A stretch of DNA of 5,657 nucleotides from Clostridiales bacterium (GTDB lineage Bacteria > Bacillota > Clostridia > Lachnospirales > Lachnospiraceae), in NCBI GenBank assembly GCA_019418195.1, contig DYCJ01000077.1, positions 1-5,657 of the forward strand. The letters are read 5' to 3'. Position 1 is the stretch's first letter. Each line of letters opens with the position of its first letter. Under the pieces are notes generated by a model. It had not been told where the DNA came from, ran no database searches, and worked only from the letters and a program-made list of their open reading frames with translations. Below are positions 1-5,046 of this stretch, piece after piece. A program made the position numbers and the translations under genes.

Positions 1-996
1 GAAATCTGTAAGATCTTCCGGCAGTTTTTTTCGTCCCGTAGTGTTTTTTACATCGGAAGCTGTTAACGTATCGGAACCGGCAGCGGCGTGTTTTTGTAAC
101 AGTGCCAGAAAATGTCCTTCCCCTTTCATGCGATGGGGGAAGATACGGACTGTGCGGCTGAGGCGCTTATCTTTAGAAGCTGTCACTTCTGGCATTCCAA
201 AGGCAAAGCCCTCATATCCTTCTATCTCACATACGTCAAAGTCAGGATACTGCTCCAGAAGATACTCGATCGTCTGTTCATTTTCCTCTGGAGAGAATGT
301 ACAGGTCGAATACAGGATCATTCCACCGGGTTTGAGCATCTGTGCAGCCTGTGTAATGATGCTTTTCTGGATCCTGGCAAAATAGTCCGGACCGTGTTCC
401 TCCCATGCACGGATCATCTTGCGGTCCTTTCGGAACATTCCTTCGCCGGAACATGGGGCATCGATCAGGATCTTGTCAAAATATTCAGTGAAATACGGGA
501 TCAGTTTCCCCGGCTCTTCACTTAAGACGAGAACGTTGCCGATCCCCATAAGTTCGATATTCTTTAAAAGACCTTTTGCGCGCGAATTGCTCAGGTCGTT
601 TGCGGCAAGAACGCCGGTGCCGTTTAATCTGGCTCCAAGTTCTGTCGCTTTTCCGCCGGGAGCGGCGCAGACATCCAGCACCTTATCTCCCGGTTCGATG
701 GGAAGCCGGTCGGCGGGCGTCATGGCACTCGGTTCCTGCAGGTAGTAAAGTCCGGCAAAGTAGTAAGGGTGTTTCGCTGGCTGGCAATTCTCACCGTCAT
801 AGTAGAAGCCGTTGTGTATCCATGGGATTTTTTTCAGCGGCCACGGCGAGATCTTCAGGAAATCTTCCACAGAGATCTTTGCAGTATTGACGCGGAGTCC
901 GTAATGTCTCGGTTCATCAAAACAGTCGAGATAATTGTTATATTCCGCTCCGAGCAGATATTTCATCTTTTCTTCAAATGCTGATGGCAGATTCAT
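1..996 (-). CDS. rsmF: RsmB/NOP-family (RsmF-like) rRNA m5C methyltransferase, 3' end cut by window
   Basis: This SAM-dependent RNA cytosine-5 methyltransferase probably acts on 16S rRNA in the cytoplasm. I translated 332 codons from ATG at 996 to the window edge with no stop, so the C-terminus is missing. Visible in order are the family hallmark YYLQEPSAM (84-92), SAM-binding motif I DVCAAPGGKATEL (108-120), motif IV DAPCSGEGMFRK (179-190, Cys182) and motif VI STCTFSPEENE (230-240, Cys232). In this family the motif VI cysteine is the nucleophile and the motif IV cysteine helps release product; both are present. RIFPHRMKGEGHF (284-296) closes the catalytic domain. RsmF-like relatives are usually longer and carry an extra C-terminal RNA-binding part, which would lie beyond the window. 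GGAGG at 1004-1008, 7 nt upstream, fixes the start. The M23 peptidase gene ends 30 bp upstream on the same strand. The family is certain; the exact target cytosine (RsmF or another) is inference. Confidence 0.93.
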   Translation of the reverse strand, partial: MNLPSAFEEKMKYLLGAEYNNYLDCFDEPRHYGLRVNTAKISVEDFLKISPWPLKKIPWIHNGFYYDGENCQPAKHPYYFAGLYYLQEPSAMTPADRLPIEPGDKVLDVCAAPGGKATELGARLNGTGVLAANDLSNSRAKGLLKNIELMGIGNVLVLSEEPGKLIPYFTEYFDKILIDAPCSGEGMFRKDRKMIRAWEEHGPDYFARIQKSIITQAAQMLKPGGMILYSTCTFSPEENEQTIEYLLEQYPDFDVCEIEGYEGFAFGMPEVTASKDKRLSRTVRIFPHRMKGEGHFLALLQKHAAAGSDTLTASDVKNTTGRKKLPEDLTDF

Positions 997-1017
997 TTCT
1001 TTTCCTCCATAGTTGAT

Positions 1018-1046
1018 AGTATATCATTATCTGTCTACATAGTCGA
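1018..1046 (-). promoter_or_regulatory. possible internal promoter for the methyltransferase gene
   Basis: On the minus strand, TATACT (1023-1018) matches the sigma-A -10 at five of six bases and is preceded by TGA (1026-1024), an extended -10. Seventeen bases upstream, TCGACT (1046-1041) matches TTGACA at four of six. The -35 lies in the last codons of the M23 peptidase gene. Predicted +1 is about 1011, giving a 15-nt leader that includes the GGAGG. It would let the methyltransferase be expressed without its upstream neighbour. The match is moderate and the short leader argues for caution. Confidence 0.35.
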
Positions 1047-1854
1047 TAATTTTCTCTTCTGTATATTTCAGTGCCGGATAGGGATTCACGCTGATTTCCT
1101 GCCCGCCTTTGTCTATGTAAATGCCCAGATGGAGATGCACAGGAAATTTCCCTTTGGTACCCTCTGTTGTACTATATCCGGTATCCCCCATATATCCCAG
1201 CAGGTCTCCTGCCTTTATTTCATCCCCTTCCTCAATGTCCGCATAGGAATCCAGGTGGGCATAGTAGAAATAGGCGCCGTGGGGAGCGCGGATGCCGATC
1301 CGGTATCCTCCCAGCTCCAGCCATCCCTTATTCTGCACAACACCGTCAGTCATGCTCACGACGGGAAGTACACCTCGCTCGTTTTTATCCGGCATGATAT
1401 CCGTCCCTTCATGTCCGCGTTCTCCCTTATATGTCCTGTCGAACATCCAGGAATCTTCAAAGGATACACCAATATTGCCACTCTGTGATAAGGCGACAGG
1501 AAAATAGACAAGATCATTCCATACTGCCTGGCAGGCGCTTAAGTAATCGCTCCAGCCATCTGCTCTTTCCCAACGTTTCCGCATCGCCAGGGCATCTTCA
1601 GGAGAAAGTGAGATATTCTGTTCTCCAAAACCACTTTCCAGCCAGTATACTGCCAGGTATTCACCGGGAGCATCAATCCCGCTGATCACCCGGGCCGTCT
1701 GCGTGTCTACAGGCTGCTCCCGGAAGCTGTCACTTAGTACAGTGTCGGTATCAAGCCTGCTGATCTCGCTCATATAGCGCAGCCTGGGTATCCAAAGTGA
1801 ACATGAAAAAACAAGAAGAAAAAGGAGAAAACTGCTTTTCAGGATCGGTTTCAA
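1027..1854 (-). CDS. membrane-anchored M23 (LytM-type) zinc metallopeptidase
   Basis: Predicted peptidoglycan endopeptidase of 275 residues acting outside the cytoplasmic membrane. Residues 7-22 form a hydrophobic segment after two lysines, a signal anchor or signal peptide. VFSC (15-18) is lipobox-like, but Phe at -2 is unusual, so a lipoprotein is only possible. Residues about 30-130 are a Trp-rich region I do not recognise. The M23 domain spans about 145-262: RGHEGTD (146-152; zinc ligands H148 and D152), YAHLD (198-202; catalytic-type H200) and HLHLG (240-244; H240 and H242). All expected metal and catalytic residues are present, so it is probably active. The start is TTG at 1854 with AGGAG (1861-1865) 6 nt upstream. 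The first in-frame ATG, at residue 28, would remove the membrane segment. It is divergent from ylbJ/spoVV and probably cotranscribed with the methyltransferase. A sporulation role is possible from position, but cell-wall turnover in growth is equally compatible. Confidence 0.9.
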   Translation of the reverse strand: MKPILKSSFLLFLLVFSCSLWIPRLRYMSEISRLDTDTVLSDSFREQPVDTQTARVISGIDAPGEYLAVYWLESGFGEQNISLSPEDALAMRKRWERADGWSDYLSACQAVWNDLVYFPVALSQSGNIGVSFEDSWMFDRTYKGERGHEGTDIMPDKNERGVLPVVSMTDGVVQNKGWLELGGYRIGIRAPHGAYFYYAHLDSYADIEEGDEIKAGDLLGYMGDTGYSTTEGTKGKFPVHLHLGIYIDKGGQEISVNPYPALKYTEEKIIDYVDR

Positions 1855-1860
1855 GAATGA

Positions 1861-1865
1861 CTCCT
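1861..1865 (-). promoter_or_regulatory. ribosome binding site fixing the TTG start of the M23 peptidase
   Basis: AGGAG on the minus strand lies 6 nt before TTG at 1854. No ATG or GTG lies between this site and the in-frame upstream stop TAA at 1875-1873. It supports TTG as the true initiation codon. Confidence 0.8.
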
Positions 1866-1873
1866 TTTTCTTT

Positions 1874-1906
1874 TACTATATGAGCAATTCATAAAGAACA
1901 TACTAT
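1874..1906. promoter_or_regulatory. divergent promoter region with sporulation-sigma-like -10 elements
   Basis: The 100-bp AT-rich gap between the M23 peptidase and ylbJ must start both genes. On the plus strand CATACTA (1899-1905) fits the sigma-G -10 (CATWHTA), and CTATA at 1876-1880, 18 bp upstream, fits four of five bases of its GHATR -35. CATACTAT also resembles the sigma-E -10 (CATACAMT), the expected factor for ylbJ from B. subtilis, but no good sigma-E -35 is at the right distance. On the minus strand CATATAGTA (1882-1874) is a weaker candidate for the peptidase gene, 20 bp from its TTG. No convincing sigma-A pair is present in either direction. The choice of sigma factor cannot be settled by eye. 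Confidence 0.4.
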
Positions 1907-1943
1907 CGTCATATATCTAAAATAACTATTTAAGCTATGGAAC

Positions 1944-1948
1944 GGAGG
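1944..1948 (+). promoter_or_regulatory. ribosome binding site setting the ylbJ start at 1955
   Basis: GGAGG lies 6 nt before ATG 1955. The other in-frame ATG at 1937 is upstream of this site and has no purine-rich box of its own, so the site decides for the shorter protein. Confidence 0.85.
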
Positions 1949-1954
1949 GCGTCA

Positions 1955-2887
1955 ATGAAGCAGTTATTATCAGGTCTGCCCGTTCTCGTTCTCTTTCTGG
2001 CGATGCTGTTTTCACCAAAAGCAGTTTTTGACGGTGCCGAAAGCGGGCTGCTTTTATGGTTTCAGGTCGTATTTCCGACGTTGTTCCCCTTTATGCTCGT
2101 ATCCGGGCTGATGCTTTCCGGCGGCGGACTTGCGGTCATATCAAGGATATTCGGCAGGCTGTTTTCCACTTTATTTGCCACATCGCCGAATGGCTCTTTT
2201 GCAGTGATCGCCGGTTTTCTGTGCGGGTATCCGATGGGCGCAAAAGTGTCGGCTGATCTTGTGCGCTCCGGCAGAATTTCACGGGATGAGGGAGCATACC
2301 TGCTTTCCTTCTGCAATAATACAAGCCCGATCTTTATTATGAATTTCATTGTATGGAAAACATTTGACAGAGAAGAACTTATGATCCCCACACTGCTGAT
2401 CCTGATCGGTGTTCCCGCTTTCCTCAGCCTGTTCTTCCGCAGATTTTATCTGAAGGGAAGGAAAAAATTTCCTGATCTTTCTGATAAAAAAAAGAACAAT
2501 GTAAAGCTGTTGAATTTTGAAATGCTTGATTCCTGTCTGGCGGACAGTTTTGAATCCATTGTAAAAGTCGGCCTTTACATCATATTTTTTTCCATTCTGA
2601 TCGCCCTGCCGGGGAAATTATCAGCCGGTCATCCGCTGCTTGCCGGTATCCTCCCAGCACTGGAAATGACAAATGGCATTCTTATGATCCATAAGGCGGC
2701 TCCGGATCTGACTGTCAGCTATCCGCTCATCCTGGGACTTACTTCATTTGGCGGCTTCTGTTCTGCAGCCCAGACTAAGTGTATGTTGAAAGCTGCTTCT
2801 CTTCCGATTCTGCCTTATATCATACAAAAACTGACTGCCGCAGCGGCAGCCAGTCTGTTAGGCATTGTATATATGCATGTATTCTGA
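1955..2887 (+). CDS. ylbJ: YlbJ/SpoVV-type sporulation integral membrane protein (Gate domain)
   Basis: Polytopic membrane protein of 310 residues. In B. subtilis YlbJ (renamed SpoVV) is made in the mother cell and carries dipicolinic acid across the outer forespore membrane, ahead of the SpoVA channel. The sequence shows two related halves of Gate (nucleoside-recognition) type. The first has PTLFPFMLVSG (41-51), GFLCGYPMGAK (87-97) and LSFCNNTSP (117-125). The second has FESIVKVGLYIIFF (199-212), EMTNG (237-241) and SFGGFCSAAQ (264-273). A charged linker with a lysine run (about 162-185) joins them. Residues 8-24 form the first membrane helix. At 310 residues it is shorter than Bacillus YlbJ (about 400). 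Its place beside rsmD and coaD mirrors the Bacillus ylbH-ylbI-ylbJ order and supports orthology. It converges on the coiled-coil gene with 16 bp between stops. I see no terminator of its own downstream. The family is firm; the dipicolinate role here is inferred. Confidence 0.85.
   Translation: MKQLLSGLPVLVLFLAMLFSPKAVFDGAESGLLLWFQVVFPTLFPFMLVSGLMLSGGGLAVISRIFGRLFSTLFATSPNGSFAVIAGFLCGYPMGAKVSADLVRSGRISRDEGAYLLSFCNNTSPIFIMNFIVWKTFDREELMIPTLLILIGVPAFLSLFFRRFYLKGRKKFPDLSDKKKNNVKLLNFEMLDSCLADSFESIVKVGLYIIFFSILIALPGKLSAGHPLLAGILPALEMTNGILMIHKAAPDLTVSYPLILGLTSFGGFCSAAQTKCMLKAASLPILPYIIQKLTAAAAASLLGIVYMHVF
2826..2854 (-). terminator. intrinsic terminator of the rsmD-coaD-coiled-coil operon, inside ylbJ coding sequence
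   Basis: Read on the minus strand, ACTGGCTGCC and GGCAGTCAGT form a 10-bp stem with one G-U wobble around the loop GCTGC, followed directly by TTTTT. It begins 49 bp past the coiled-coil gene's stop. On the plus strand the wobble becomes an A-C mismatch and there is no T-run, so it points to minus-strand termination only. The whole element lies within ylbJ codons 292-300, in the Leu-Thr and poly-Ala stretch near the C-terminus. Confidence 0.8.
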
Positions 2888-2903
2888 AAGAGTTTTGCGT
2901 CTG

Positions 2904-3479
2904 CTAATTCTGAGAACCATAGTTTGTATCGTCTTCTTCCGGAATCTCAAGCTCGGCACGATTAGAACGGACAGTGTCATAGCATTCCTGAAGGGAATTG
3001 ATCAGGCCGTCGTATTTTGTTGTGTAACTGTCAAGCGTATGCCCGATGATGCTCTCGGCATTAGCAAGCAGGTCATCTGTATACTGGATCGCGCCGATAC
3101 GGATAGCATTGGCATCTGATGTTGCATTGTCAATGATCTCCTGCGCCTGTGCAGTCGCCTGTGTTACGATCTCATTTGCCTGTGCATATGCCTGCTGCAT
3201 GATCTCATGCTCGCTGACAAGCTCTGTGGTCTGTACCTGAGCTTCCTCGATCATGGCATCAGCCTTTGCCTTTGCATCGGCAAGTATGGCATCGCGGTTG
3301 GCGATGATCTTCTGATAACGCTTGATCTCATCCGGCGTTTTCATCCGGAGCTCTCTGAGGAGTTCGTCAAGATGCTCCTTGTTAACGATGATCTTAGTCG
3401 TAGACAGCGGCTGGAATTTACAATCTCTGTCGATGTACTCCTCGATCTCTTCGATAATCTGCTCAATACGGCTGCTCAT
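2904..3479 (-). CDS. coiled-coil protein of unknown function, DivIVA/ATP-synthase-b-like
   Basis: Soluble-looking acidic protein of 191 residues with no signal peptide or membrane helix. Residues 1-20 form an amphipathic acidic start ([16 protein letters not shown]). A short basic/hydrophobic link with [12 protein letters not shown] (26-37) follows, then a long Ala/Gln/Glu-rich helical region (about 36-150) with heptad-like spacing, typical of coiled coils. An acidic tail EIPEEDDTN (178-186) ends it. Such proteins are often labelled 'ATPase' or V-type ATPase subunit from coiled-coil similarity to ATP synthase b or E subunits, but there is no Walker A or B motif, so I would not use that name. 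DivIVA-like polar or septal scaffolding is one possibility, unproven. ATG at 3479 overlaps the coaD stop in ATGA, and AGGAG (3490-3494) lies 10 nt upstream within coaD, suggesting translational coupling. It is the last gene of the rsmD-coaD operon. Confidence 0.85.
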   Translation of the reverse strand: MSSRIEQIIEEIEEYIDRDCKFQPLSTTKIIVNKEHLDELLRELRMKTPDEIKRYQKIIANRDAILADAKAKADAMIEEAQVQTTELVSEHEIMQQAYAQANEIVTQATAQAQEIIDNATSDANAIRIGAIQYTDDLLANAESIIGHTLDSYTTKYDGLINSLQECYDTVRSNRAELEIPEEDDTNYGSQN

Positions 3480-3973
3480 TTGTTACACTCTCCTTTTGTA
3501 CTCATCTTTTTCCTAAGTTCCACAGCCACTGCTTCCGGCACAAATTGTGAAAGATCTCCCCCAAAAGCAGCAATCTCCTTTACTGTGGTGGAACTCAAAT
3601 ATGAATATTCAATACTGGTAGTCAAAAACATTGTCTCAACATTTGGTTCCAGTTTATGATTGGTCTGTGACATCTGCAACTCATACTCAAAATCCGTGAT
3701 CGCACGCAGTCCTCTTATGATCAGATCTGCATCCATTTTCGCTGCAAAGTCGACGAGCAGTCCGTTGAATGGAACGATCCGGACATTTTTCAGATCTTTT
3801 GTCACTTCCTCTAACATTTTAACACGTTCTTCTACAGAAAACAACGGCATTTTCGCTTTATTACACAATACACCGACAATCAGTTCGTCCACGATCTTGG
3901 AGGACCGGATGATAATATCCATATGACCGTATGTTACCGGATCAAAACTTCCCGGATAAATTGCTCTTAACAT
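3476..3973 (-). CDS. coaD: phosphopantetheine adenylyltransferase
   Basis: CoaD transfers AMP from ATP to 4'-phosphopantetheine, giving dephospho-CoA, the penultimate step of coenzyme A synthesis in the cytoplasm. The 165-residue length is typical. The nucleotidyltransferase signature is intact: [12 protein letters not shown] (6-17) with the TxGH motif T14-H17. Also present are NKAKMPLFS (38-46), the phosphopantetheine-side NGLLVDFA (70-77), [15 protein letters not shown] (87-101, with R87 and R90) and SSTTVKEIA (127-135) near the ATP site. ATG at 3973 lies inside the end of rsmD, whose TAA ends at 3967, a 7-bp overlap, with GAGG (3978-3981) 4 nt upstream. Its stop overlaps the next start in ATGA. 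The three genes form a tightly coupled operon. The rsmD-coaD pairing is widespread in Bacillota. Nothing odd is seen. Confidence 0.98.
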   Translation of the reverse strand: MLRAIYPGSFDPVTYGHMDIIIRSSKIVDELIVGVLCNKAKMPLFSVEERVKMLEEVTKDLKNVRIVPFNGLLVDFAAKMDADLIIRGLRAITDFEYELQMSQTNHKLEPNVETMFLTTSIEYSYLSSTTVKEIAAFGGDLSQFVPEAVAVELRKKMSTKGECNK

Positions 3974-4536
3974 ATTTCCTCAATCCCCGCTCTCTCGATA
4001 AACATATGTTTATTCGTTTTATAAATCTTTTCGCGTATGATGGAGAATCCCAGATCTTCTACATAAGAAAAATCCGTCTCCTTTGATGCCTCGACGATGA
4101 TCGTTGTGTCATCATACACAAGATCCGAACCTGACAGATACTCGAGCACTTTCTTTTCCAGTCCCCGGTCATATGGCGGGTCCATAAAAATGATATCAAA
4201 TATCTTTTCGCCCTCGAGCCGGTACAGTGCGTTCATGACATCGGCAGTCATAGTTGCAGCCCTGGATTCGAGACGTGTGAATCTGAGGTTGTCTTTGATA
4301 CAGCGCATTGCTTTCGGATTGTTCTCAACAAATACCGCCTCTTTTGCACCACGGCTTAATGCTTCAATCCCGATCCCGCCGCTGCCGCTGAATAGATCCA
4401 GAAAGATGCTGTCATATATGGTCGGACCAATGATATTGAATAATGTCTCTTTGATCCGGTCTGTTGTAGGTCTTGTATCCAGCCCTTCCAGAGTCTTTAA
4501 TTTCAGACTTCTTGCGCTGCCGGCGATCACTCTCAT
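3967..4536 (-). CDS. rsmD: 16S rRNA (guanine966-N2)-methyltransferase RsmD
   Basis: RsmD methylates N2 of G966 (E. coli numbering) of 16S rRNA in the small subunit, using SAM. The 189-residue protein begins with the family signature [13 protein letters not shown] (1-13), then [15 protein letters not shown] (22-36), which marks the RsmD/YhhF group. The SAM-binding glycine loop is [18 protein letters not shown] (47-64), followed by an acidic residue in VFVEN (68-72). The catalytic MDPPY (118-122) is the N6/N2-amino methyltransferase motif. ATG at 4536 is the only reasonable start: no in-frame ATG, GTG or TTG occurs in the leader. Its ribosome site GGGGTG (4544-4549, 7 nt spacing) is weaker than its neighbours'. 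It is first in the operon with coaD and the coiled-coil gene, and is read from a promoter nested in the upstream SASP terminator. Confidence 0.97.
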   Translation of the reverse strand: MRVIAGSARSLKLKTLEGLDTRPTTDRIKETLFNIIGPTIYDSIFLDLFSGSGGIGIEALSRGAKEAVFVENNPKAMRCIKDNLRFTRLESRAATMTADVMNALYRLEGEKIFDIIFMDPPYDRGLEKKVLEYLSGSDLVYDDTTIIVEASKETDFSYVEDLGFSIIREKIYKTNKHMFIERAGIEEIC

Positions 4537-4566
4537 AAAATGCCACCCCGTTTCCTGATATGCTGA

Positions 4567-4595
4567 ATTTTAGCAGAAAAAAGCGCCCAGGTCAA
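4567..4595 (-). promoter_or_regulatory. sigma-A promoter of the rsmD-coaD operon with extended -10
   Basis: On the minus strand TTGACC (4595-4590; five of six to TTGACA) is followed after exactly 17 bp by TAAAAT (4572-4567; five of six to TATAAT). TGC (4575-4573) directly before it makes an extended -10. Predicted +1 is near 4560, giving a leader of about 24 nt that holds the GGGGTG ribosome site. The -35 sits in the loop and first stem bases of the SASP terminator, and the spacer spans its descending arm and U-tract. This is the best sigma-A match I found in the window. Confidence 0.78.
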
Positions 4596-4609
4596 TCCCG
4601 GACGCTTTT
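4577..4609 (-). terminator. intrinsic terminator of the SASP gene
   Basis: On the minus strand AAAAGCGTCCGGG (4609-4597) pairs with CCTGGGCGCTTTT (4591-4579) over 13 bp with two wobble pairs, around the loop ATTGA, and the T-run extends to six. It starts 26 bp after the SASP stop. On the plus strand the two wobbles become A-C mismatches, so it is built for minus-strand transcription. Confidence 0.92.
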
Positions 4610-4635
4610 CTCTTAATCTGCAGTAATGTCAGATG

Positions 4636-4842
4636 CTATTTGCCTGCCATCTGTTTTTCCTGCTGCTCGATCATTTTCTTGACCATATATCCGCCTACTG
4701 ATCCGTTCTGCTTGGAAGTAAGGTCGCCGTTGTAACCGTCAGATAACGGTACTCCCAGCTCGTTGGCCACTTCGTACTTGAATTTGTCCAGAGCGCCCTT
4801 TGCCTCAGGCACTGCTGCTCTGTTAGATGAACGACTTGCCAT
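4636..4842 (-). CDS. alpha/beta-type small acid-soluble spore protein (SASP)
   Basis: A 68-residue DNA-binding protein that coats forespore DNA, shifts it towards an A-like form and protects it from UV and heat damage. After germination it is degraded by the protease GPR as an amino-acid source. Family features are the N-terminal NRAAVPEAKGALDKFKYE (7-24), the GPR-site region EVANELGV (24-31), GYNGDLTSKQNGSVGG (36-51), which contains the conserved Gly-x-Val-Gly-Gly, and MVKKMIEQQEKQ (53-64). Asn after the scissile Ala, instead of the Ser usual in Bacillus, is to my knowledge common in clostridial SASPs. ATG at 4842 with AGGAGG (4852-4857) 9 nt upstream is the start. An in-frame open stretch continues to an ATG at 4962, but it has no ribosome site and the added residues do not look like SASP. 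Sigma-G control in the forespore is expected from the family. A strong terminator follows it. Confidence 0.96.
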   Translation of the reverse strand: MASRSSNRAAVPEAKGALDKFKYEVANELGVPLSDGYNGDLTSKQNGSVGGYMVKKMIEQQEKQMAGK

Positions 4843-4851
4843 GATCAATTT

Positions 4852-4857
4852 CCTCCT
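4852..4857 (-). promoter_or_regulatory. strong ribosome binding site of the SASP gene
   Basis: AGGAGG on the minus strand, 9 nt before ATG 4842. It is the strongest Shine-Dalgarno box in the window, fits the high output expected of a SASP gene, and decides the start against the in-frame ATG at 4962. Confidence 0.9.
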
Positions 4858-4868
4858 TTTGCATTTTG

Positions 4869-4886
4869 GTAACTTGTTGAAGTTAC
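4869..4886 (-). repeat. short hairpin in the SASP upstream region
   Basis: On the minus strand GTAACTT (4886-4880) and AAGTTAC (4875-4869) form a perfect 7-bp stem with the 4-nt loop CAAC, ending 11 nt before AGGAGG. No U-tract follows, so it is not an intrinsic terminator. It could stabilise the 5' end of the message, influence ribosome access, or be an operator. Confidence 0.5.
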
Positions 4887-4910
4887 TCTCGTTTGTCATG
4901 TAACACTTGA

Positions 4911-4957
4911 AACCGGCTGCATCTGTATGTAATCTACTGCTTTTGGTGCAGCCGGTT
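4911..4957. repeat. 11-bp perfect inverted repeat upstream of the SASP gene
   Basis: AACCGGCTGCA (4911-4921) and TGCAGCCGGTT (4947-4957) are exact reverse complements separated by 25 bp. No T-run follows on either strand and the loop is large, so an ordinary terminator is unlikely. Candidates are an RNA stem in a SASP leader, a processing or decay barrier at the end of the YczE-like transcript, or a protein-binding dyad. Which applies cannot be told from sequence. Confidence 0.6.
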
Positions 4958-4995
4958 ATCATACATCTGCTGTTCGGTCCTTCATGTTACATCCA

Positions 4996-5024
4996 TAGTA
5001 TGTGGAGGATTCTCTCTTTTAAAC
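4996..5024 (-). promoter_or_regulatory. candidate sigma-G-type promoter for the SASP gene
   Basis: On the minus strand CATACTA (5002-4996) fits the sigma-G -10 CATWHTA at all seven positions. GTTTA (5024-5020), 17 bp upstream, fits four of five bases of the GHATR -35, though the usual spacing is nearer 18. It lies about 150 bp before the SASP start, which is a long leader for such a gene. I found no equally good match nearer: CATACAG (4929-4923) and CATGACA (4900-4894) are partial -10s without a -35. Confidence 0.4.
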
Positions 5025-5046
5025 TGGAAAATGGTAGCAACTATTT

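Noticed and set aside
41..890. Overlapping plus-strand open frames opposite the methyltransferase
   Set aside because: They are antisense to a gene with complete catalytic motifs, have no ribosome sites and encode low-quality, Ser/Arg/Cys-rich sequence.
1937..1954. Upstream ATG of ylbJ
   Set aside because: The GGAGG lies between 1937 and 1955, so it serves the second ATG. The extra six residues come before the first membrane helix and add no recognisable motif.
2062..2391. Minus-strand open frame opposite ylbJ
   Set aside because: It is a shadow of the ylbJ coding region, with no start signal and no recognisable motif.
2904..3479. Naming the coiled-coil protein an ATPase
   Set aside because: There are no Walker A or B motifs; the similarity to ATPase subunits is that of long Ala/Glu/Gln-rich helices in general.
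4911..4957. Inverted repeat as a standard intrinsic terminator of the YczE-like gene
   Set aside because: The 25-nt loop is too large and no U-tract follows on either strand; it is kept as an unexplained repeat.
4843..4962. In-frame upstream extension of the SASP to ATG 4962 (108 residues)
   Set aside because: There is no ribosome binding site at 4962, the extra 40 residues do not resemble SASP, and AGGAGG stands at the right distance from ATG 4842.
4959..4985. Eight-codon minus-strand upstream ORF before the SASP gene
   Set aside because: It begins only a few bases after the predicted transcription start, has no ribosome site, and could easily occur by chance.
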